Below, in pieces: positions 13,893-16,170 of a DNA stretch of 16,170 nucleotides. A model generated the notes under the pieces. It did not search any database. It saw only the letters and a program-made list of their open reading frames with translations, and was not told where the DNA came from. This DNA comes from JANXSS01 sp043729515. GTDB lineage: Bacteria; Pseudomonadota; Gammaproteobacteria; Burkholderiales; Burkholderiaceae_D. Position 1 is the first letter of the stretch; the number at the start of each line of letters is the position of its first letter. A program made the translations under genes and the position numbers. The stretch lies in contig JAYTLK010000084.1 of NCBI GenBank assembly GCA_043729515.1, positions 1-16,170 on the forward strand, given 5' to 3'.

Positions 13893-14657
13893 ATGAATAC
13901 GACAAACACCTCTCCCTCCGGCGTCGCAGGAAATACGGCGCACCAATCGAAGATCCTGGTCGTCGACGACGACGTGCGGCTGCGGGACCTGCTGCGGCGC
14001 TATCTGACCGAACAGGGTTTCAATGTCGTCACCGCCGAAAACGCGCAGGCCATGAACAAGCTGTGGATTCGCGAACGGTATGATCTGTTGGTGCTGGACC
14101 TGATGCTGCCGGGGGAAGACGGGCTCTCGATTTGCCGCCGGTTGCGCGGCGCGGGTGACATGACGCCGATCATCATGCTTACCGCCAAGGGTGAAGATGT
14201 CGATCGCATCGTCGGGCTGGAAATGGGCGCCGATGATTATTTGCCGAAGCCATTCAATCCGCGCGAACTGGTTGCACGGATCGGCGCGGTATTGCGCCGG
14301 GTCGGGCCGGACGAATTGCCAGGCGCGCCGTCGGAGACGCCGCAATCGTTCGTTTTCGGTGATTTCGTGCTCGACCTCGGTACCCGCACGCTGAAAAAAA
14401 ATGGCGAGTCGGTGCCGCTGACGACTGGGGAATTCTCTGTCTTGAAAGTATTCGCGCGCCATGCCCGGCAGCCGCTCTCGCGTGAAAAACTGATGGAACT
14501 GGCGCGTGGGCGCGAATACGAAGTCTTCGACCGCAGTCTCGACGTACAGATATCCCGCCTGCGCAAGTTGCTCGAACCGGACCCGTCGAATCCCCTCTAC
14601 ATCCAGACCGTCTGGGGCCTGGGTTACGTGTTCATCCCCGAGGGCCAGCCGCGCTAG
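13893..14657 (+). CDS. ompR: Response regulator OmpR
   Basis: OmpR is the DNA-binding partner of the EnvZ sensor and controls envelope genes in response to osmotic and acid conditions. Residues 20-140 form the receiver domain, with acidic Asp25/Asp26, phosphoacceptor Asp69 in LLVLDLMLPGEDG, Thr97 and Lys119 in the YLPKPFNPREL loop. Residues about 155-250 form the winged-helix domain, with PLTTGEFSVLK, LSREKLMELARGREY and DVQISRLRK, ending IQTVWGLGYVF. The match to E. coli OmpR is very close through both domains, favouring OmpR over RstA or other relatives. The protein has 254 aa, with an N-terminal extension of about 15 residues rich in Thr, Ser and Asn; no other ATG is available before residue 54. 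Confidence 0.96.
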   Translation: MNTTNTSPSGVAGNTAHQSKILVVDDDVRLRDLLRRYLTEQGFNVVTAENAQAMNKLWIRERYDLLVLDLMLPGEDGLSICRRLRGAGDMTPIIMLTAKGEDVDRIVGLEMGADDYLPKPFNPRELVARIGAVLRRVGPDELPGAPSETPQSFVFGDFVLDLGTRTLKKNGESVPLTTGEFSVLKVFARHARQPLSREKLMELARGREYEVFDRSLDVQISRLRKLLEPDPSNPLYIQTVWGLGYVFIPEGQPR

Positions 14658-14666
14658 GCTGCCGCC

Positions 14667-16079
14667 GTGAAAAGCCTTTCCGATGCGGCTGGCATGACGA
14701 CTCCGGCGCCCGGCATCGCCAATCGAACCGATGGCGCCTCCGTGCCTTTCGCCTGGCTTGGCAGCGGGCTGTTCTGGCGCACCTTCTTCCTGCTGGCTTT
14801 CATGATCGCTACCAGCATGGCGGCTTGGGTGGCGAGCTATCGGATCATCGAACGCGCGCCACGCGCCAACCAGATTGCCGCGCAGGTGATCTCGATGGTC
14901 ACCATCACCCGCGCCGCGCTGGCCCACTCGGCGCCGGACCTGCGGCGCGAACTGCTGTTCGACCTGGCCAGCAACGAGGGCATTCGCATCTATCCGCTGG
15001 AGGACAATGACCGGGTCGAGCCGCCACCTGAAACCAGCCTGATGCCAATGGTGCGGGAGACGGTGCGCGCGCGGTTGGGCGCCGATACGCGCTTTGCCGG
15101 AACGGTCAACGATGCGCCCGGCTTCTGGGTCAGCTTCAAGATCGACGACGATGATTACTGGTTGCGGCTCGATCGCGAGCGCGTGGCAGGCACATCCGGC
15201 CTGCAGTGGCTTGGCTGGGCAGCCATCACCCTCTTCATCGCCCTGGTCGGCGCCGTCTTCATCTCCCGCCTGATCAACCTGCCGCTGGCGCGGCTGACGG
15301 CGGTGGCACGGGCGATAGCCAAGGGTGGCCAACCTGATCCCCTGCCGGAGGCCGGGCCGGCCGAGATTCGCGATGCCAACCGCAGCTTCAACCAGATGGT
15401 CGATGACCTCAAACGCATCGAATCCGACCGGGCAGTGGTGCTGGCCGGGATCTCGCACGATCTGCGCACGCCACTGGCGCGCATGCAGCTCGAAGTCGAG
15501 ATGGCGGGCTTCGATCAGGCTGCCCGAGAAGGCATGCAATCGGACCTGCGCCAGATGGATGCCATCATCGGCCAGTTCCTCGACTATGCCCGCCCCACCG
15601 ACAGCACCAGCTTCGTGCCGGTCGACCTGCCGGCGCTGTTGCAGGACATTGCACAAGACGCCACCCGCATTGCCGGCGCCCGCATCGACACCGCCATTGC
15701 ACCGGATATCGCAATCATGGGCAACCCTGTCGACCTGAAGCGGGTTTTCGCCAATCTGGTGGAAAACGCCCGCCGTTATGGCAGGACCCAAGATGCCGAG
15801 ACACTGCAGATAGACATCTCGTGCGAAGTCCGCCAAGGCCGCGCCTGGGTGGAGTTCAGTGACCATGGCGACGGTGTGCCGGAGCAGGAGATCGACCGGT
15901 TGCTGCGTCCATTCACCCGGCTCGATACGGCGCGCGGACAGGCCAATGGCTCTGGCCTGGGGCTGGCGATCGTCGAGCGGGTCGTGCGCCGCCATTTCGG
16001 CACGCTGCGCATCGACAACCGGCAGCCGCATGGCCTGCGGGTGGCGATATCGTTTCCGCTGGCTACGACGCGGCGCTGA
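14667..16079 (+). CDS. envZ: Sensor histidine kinase EnvZ
   Basis: EnvZ is an inner-membrane dimer that phosphorylates and dephosphorylates OmpR. The 470-aa protein has a short cytoplasmic N-terminus, membrane segment 1 (about 37-57), a periplasmic domain (about 58-178), membrane segment 2 (about 179-199), a HAMP linker (200-253), the H-box AGISHDLRTPLARMQLE with phospho-acceptor His264, N-box FANLVENARRYG, and ATP-lid motifs FSDHGDGVP and GSGLGLAIVERVV. The GTG at 14667, nine bases after the ompR stop, is chosen; an ATG at 14694 would shorten the leader by nine residues without losing a domain. It forms an operon with ompR. Its last 17 bases overlap the convergent ispF end. Confidence 0.96.
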   Translation: MKSLSDAAGMTTPAPGIANRTDGASVPFAWLGSGLFWRTFFLLAFMIATSMAAWVASYRIIERAPRANQIAAQVISMVTITRAALAHSAPDLRRELLFDLASNEGIRIYPLEDNDRVEPPPETSLMPMVRETVRARLGADTRFAGTVNDAPGFWVSFKIDDDDYWLRLDRERVAGTSGLQWLGWAAITLFIALVGAVFISRLINLPLARLTAVARAIAKGGQPDPLPEAGPAEIRDANRSFNQMVDDLKRIESDRAVVLAGISHDLRTPLARMQLEVEMAGFDQAAREGMQSDLRQMDAIIGQFLDYARPTDSTSFVPVDLPALLQDIAQDATRIAGARIDTAIAPDIAIMGNPVDLKRVFANLVENARRYGRTQDAETLQIDISCEVRQGRAWVEFSDHGDGVPEQEIDRLLRPFTRLDTARGQANGSGLGLAIVERVVRRHFGTLRIDNRQPHGLRVAISFPLATTRR

Positions 16080-16170
16080 GCAGCACCACCGCCTCTGCAG
16101 CGATGCCTTCCTCGCGGCCCAGAAAACCCATTTTTTCGTTGGTCTTGGCCTTGACATTGACCTGTCCGAT
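16063..16170 (-). CDS. ispF: 2-C-methyl-D-erythritol 2,4-cyclodiphosphate synthase (IspF), C-terminal part
   Basis: The gene runs off the right edge; only its last 35 codons and a TAG stop are present. The translation begins IGQVNVKAKTNEKMGFLGRE and ends ALL-like VVLLSAAS. This matches the IspF C-terminus, where the conserved [21 protein letters not shown]-type segment contributes to the substrate and CDP-binding pocket of the trimer. IspF forms the cyclic diphosphate in the MEP isoprenoid pathway. The stop lies inside the 3' end of envZ, so the genes converge with a 17-base overlap and no room for a terminator between them. Gene start, metal-binding residues and upstream neighbour (often ispD) are out of view. 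Confidence 0.88.
   Translation of the reverse strand: MGQVNVKAKTNEKMGFLGREEGIAAEAVVLLSAAS

Noticed and set aside
13695..16157. 820-codon minus-strand open frame opposite ompR-envZ
   Set aside because: The plus strand encodes intact OmpR and EnvZ with all key residues. The antisense frame has low-complexity His/Arg/Asp/Gly composition and no domain, and it also runs through the ispF end in the wrong frame.

Overview
The window is chromosomal housekeeping DNA from a betaproteobacterium, most likely Burkholderiales and probably the Oxalobacteraceae side. The evidence is the uniformly high G+C, the SMC N-terminus typical of Burkholderiales, the gene order dapC-dapD-pilU-yffB-dapE-prmB-yheS, and an OmpR/EnvZ pair close to the enteric proteins. 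Assignments rest on reading the proteins and recalling family members; no database search was run. I see no rRNA, tRNA, CRISPR array, insertion sequence or prophage.

Layout. (1) 61-3600, minus: smc, the chromosome-condensation ATPase, reading leftward. (2) 3601-3903: a 303-base divergent promoter region. (3) 3904-8744, plus: a compact lysine/diaminopimelate run of dapC, dapD, a PilU-type retraction ATPase, a YffB/ArsC-like thioredoxin-fold protein and dapE. The last three overlap at their ends, so pilU, yffB and dapE are almost certainly cotranscribed. Three of the four succinylase-branch enzymes are present (DapD, DapC and DapE act in that order); the epimerase DapF is not in the window. (4) 8745-8935: a non-coding gap with an inverted repeat and five 13-bp tandem repeat units. 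(5) 8936-13219, plus: prmB (methylates ribosomal protein L3), a YheS-type ABC-F ATPase, a DUF2520 Rossmann-fold protein and arfB (rescues stalled ribosomes). Three of these four act on the ribosome. (6) 13363-13725, minus: a small secreted protein of unknown function, transcribed divergently from (7) 13893-16079, plus: ompR-envZ. (8) 16063-16170, minus: the 3' end of ispF, overlapping the end of envZ.

Together the genes cover cell-wall and lysine precursor supply, chromosome segregation, translation maintenance and envelope stress sensing. No obviously new system is present. The points most worth a second look are the 13-bp repeat array before prmB, OmpR-like repeats in both orientations between ompR and the secreted-protein gene, the retraction ATPase lodged among dap genes, and the uncharacterised DUF2520 protein among ribosome-acting genes.
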